Position numbers and translations under genes: made by a program. 22,602 nucleotides of DNA, taken from NCBI GenBank assembly GCA_964519585.1, contig CAZFIO010000015.1, positions 1 through 22,602 of the forward strand. Reading direction: 5' to 3'. Shown piece by piece: positions 20,718-22,602 of this stretch. Origin of the DNA: CAZFIO01 sp964519585. GTDB lineage: Bacteria > Bacillota > Clostridia > Tissierellales > Tissierellaceae. The stretch's first letter is position 1. Every line of letters begins with the position of its first letter. The notes below the pieces were generated by a model. It saw only the letters and a list, made by a program, of their open reading frames with translations. It was not told the DNA's origin and did no database searches.

Positions 20718-22602
20718 GGAAGAAGCAATAAAAAATGAGCAAGAAGTAAGAGATAAGATAATGAACAATTTTGACACAAGCTATCTCTTGGAGGCTGGAG
20801 CAGGTGCTGGAAAAACCACCATTATTGTTGAAAGAATCCTTAATCAAATCATAGAGTCCAGGACTGAGCCCTCCTCCATAGTGGCTATTACCTTTACCAA
20901 GGCTGCCTCTACAGAATTGGCAGAAAGAATCCAGCTAAAAGCCCTAGAATACTTAAAGAAAGAAAAGGATGAAGAGACTGGAAAAAGGCTAGAAGCTATT
21001 GATGAAATCTTCACAGGGACTATCCACTCTTTCTGTGATTTAATTTTAAGAGAAATGCCCTTTGAGGCAGATTTAACTCCTGGCTATGAAATAATGGAAG
21101 ATGAGGAAGATTTTTTAAACCAGGTATGGTTTGATTTCTTAAGGAATAAGCAAAGAGAATATAAGCCTCTTGTAGATTCACTTAAAGCCTTCAATATAGA
21201 CTATAGAAGATTAAGGGAAGAAGCTATCTTGGCTATGAAAAATCCTGATATAAAATTTGTAGGTTTCCATAGGACCCATGATGATCTGATGGGCATTTCA
21301 AAAGACCTTGAGGCAATAAAGGGTAAATATAGTGGATTGAAGGCTGATGCCTTTAAGCTGAATTCAAATATTGGTAAATTATTCAAGGAAATCTTGGAAG
21401 GACAAGATTTTCATAGTTGCATGTTTGATATTTTAAAGGAGGCTAGGAAATATGATTTAGATTCGGAAAAGACCTATGAAGCTATAATGAAGGCTGGATA
21501 TAAGGATCTTAATACAAGTCAAGATTATGTAGATTTTTTTACTTATATCTTCAATATTCACCATAGGTTAAATAACCTAGCCTATAACAGCCTTGTTGAC
21601 TTTATAAATCTAGCAAAAGACCATAAGGAGCAAAGATTTAATGGAAAGCTAACCTTTAATGATATATTATATAGGGCTTCCAAACTAATAAAAGGATCAG
21701 AAGAAGCCAGGTTGCATTTTAAAAATAAGTATAAGCATTATTATGTAGATGAATTCCAAGATACTGACCCAATGCAGGCCGAACTACTCTTACATTTAAC
21801 TGATAGCGGGGAATTTAATAAGGACAAACACTGGGAGGATTGCCTACCGAGGCCTGGTTCCCTTTTTGTAGTAGGGGACCCTAAGCAGTCTATTTATAGG
21901 TTTAGGCGGGCTGACATTACTATTTATAATCAGGTCAAGGAAATCATAGAAAGAAATGGACAAGTGGCTTACTTGGATATAAATTTTAGGTCATCAGATG
22001 ACATTTGTTCCTGGGTGGAAGATACCTTTGAATATAGGCAGGATGGTTTTGGATTCCAAGAGGATGCCAGCAATGAACAGGCAGGCTTTAAGAGCATACT
22101 TAGTCTATGGGATGATAGGCCTGTAGAGGATGATTTTCTTCATGACAAGACCCATTTACAGGGTATATATTCCTACAATACCAGTAGGGATGAGGGCAGT
22201 ATAAATGAAGAAGAATATGTGGCAAAACTTGTGGATGATATAGTTAATAATTATTTTACTGTAGATAAGAAAAAGAGGGGTCCAAATGAATTAGGCAAGG
22301 ATCAGGATGAATATATAAACATAAACAAAAGTATTGAAGCAAAAGATATAATGATACTAACAAAAACTAATGATGAGACGGGGATTTACCTTAGGGCCCT
22401 AAAGAATAGAGGGATTCCAGCCCTGCTGGCTGGGGAAAAAAGCCTAGCAGACACCAGGGAGCTAATCAATTTATTTCTTTTACTTGATGCCATCCTAGAC
22501 TATAGGGATAAAATAAAGCTTATAGCAGCCTTAAGGGGTTCCTTTTATCTAGACTTGGATACAATAGAACTCTTTCTACAGGACCATCCCAACTTATCAG
22601 CT
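20710..22602 (+). CDS. addA: AddA-like UvrD/Rep-family helicase (partial, runs off the window)
   Basis: The first 631 codons of a superfamily 1A helicase, open to the window end with no frameshift. Motifs: Walker A EAGAGAGKTT (28-37), motif Ia AITFTKAAS, motif II YVDEFQDTD (345-353), motif III VVGDPKQSIYRFRRAD, and motif IV DINFRSS. The long insertion between motifs Ia and II is normal for AddA/RecB. The start ATG at 20710 lies inside the last codons of the AddB-like gene and follows GGAGAGGGGGAGG. The C-terminal nuclease domain expected of AddA would lie outside the window. Together with the upstream gene it should form the recombination-repair helicase-nuclease that also degrades linear foreign DNA. 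Confidence 0.88.
   Translation, partial: MTKEEAIKNEQEVRDKIMNNFDTSYLLEAGAGAGKTTIIVERILNQIIESRTEPSSIVAITFTKAASTELAERIQLKALEYLKKEKDEETGKRLEAIDEIFTGTIHSFCDLILREMPFEADLTPGYEIMEDEEDFLNQVWFDFLRNKQREYKPLVDSLKAFNIDYRRLREEAILAMKNPDIKFVGFHRTHDDLMGISKDLEAIKGKYSGLKADAFKLNSNIGKLFKEILEGQDFHSCMFDILKEARKYDLDSEKTYEAIMKAGYKDLNTSQDYVDFFTYIFNIHHRLNNLAYNSLVDFINLAKDHKEQRFNGKLTFNDILYRASKLIKGSEEARLHFKNKYKHYYVDEFQDTDPMQAELLLHLTDSGEFNKDKHWEDCLPRPGSLFVVGDPKQSIYRFRRADITIYNQVKEIIERNGQVAYLDINFRSSDDICSWVEDTFEYRQDGFGFQEDASNEQAGFKSILSLWDDRPVEDDFLHDKTHLQGIYSYNTSRDEGSINEEEYVAKLVDDIVNNYFTVDKKKRGPNELGKDQDEYININKSIEAKDIMILTKTNDETGIYLRALKNRGIPALLAGEKSLADTRELINLFLLLDAILDYRDKIKLIAALRGSFYLDLDTIELFLQDHPNLSA

Overview
The window is AT-rich, densely coded DNA with Gly/Ala-rich enzymes, Shine-Dalgarno-driven starts (ATG, GTG and TTG) and intrinsic terminators. 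This points to a low-GC Firmicute, most likely an anaerobic, amino-acid-fermenting Clostridia/Tissierellia-type bacterium. The assignment is inferred from gene content and style, because there is no rRNA in the window. It looks like ordinary chromosome, with unusually repeat-rich intergenic gaps and one probable inserted cassette.

Layout. 1-765: zinc D,D-peptidase of the VanY/VanXY type. 832-1209: a 17-bp repeat array running into a sigma-A promoter, then a lysine riboswitch (L box) with its terminator. 1273-3762: a polar amino acid ABC importer (binding lipoprotein, permease, ATPase), inferred to import lysine. 3832-4137: a small coiled-coil protein with its own terminator. 4259-7257: a tripartite tricarboxylate transporter (TctC, TctB, TctA). 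7420-8286: an EamA/DMT permease. 8633-9997: class II fumarase. The gaps before tctA, the EamA gene and fumC hold arrays of an 11-bp unit with dyad symmetry. 10009-10534: a probable cassette encoding a four-helix-bundle (S23/Avd-like) protein between 34-bp inverted repeats. 10559-11853: ribulose-phosphate epimerase and transaldolase (non-oxidative pentose phosphate path). 11929-13044, minus strand: alanine dehydrogenase, converging on tal across a shared terminator. 13353-15941: a large surface lipoprotein with InlB-type repeats. 15989-16078, minus strand: a 29-residue membrane peptide gene with near-consensus promoter, RBS and terminator. 16309-17913: CTP synthase. 18006-22602: an AddB-like nuclease and an AddA-like helicase, the latter running off the window.

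How the genes fit together: lysine import controlled by lysine, tricarboxylate/dicarboxylate uptake beside fumarase, and alanine deamination all fit an anaerobe living on amino acids and organic acids. The least expected coding observation is that the CTP synthase keeps its synthetase domain, but the glutaminase nucleophile cysteine is serine (residue 382) and a glycine of the oxyanion-loop motif is valine (357). This suggests an ammonia-dependent enzyme. The other leads are the four-helix-bundle cassette, the phased 11-bp palindromic arrays and the unlisted 29-residue membrane peptide.
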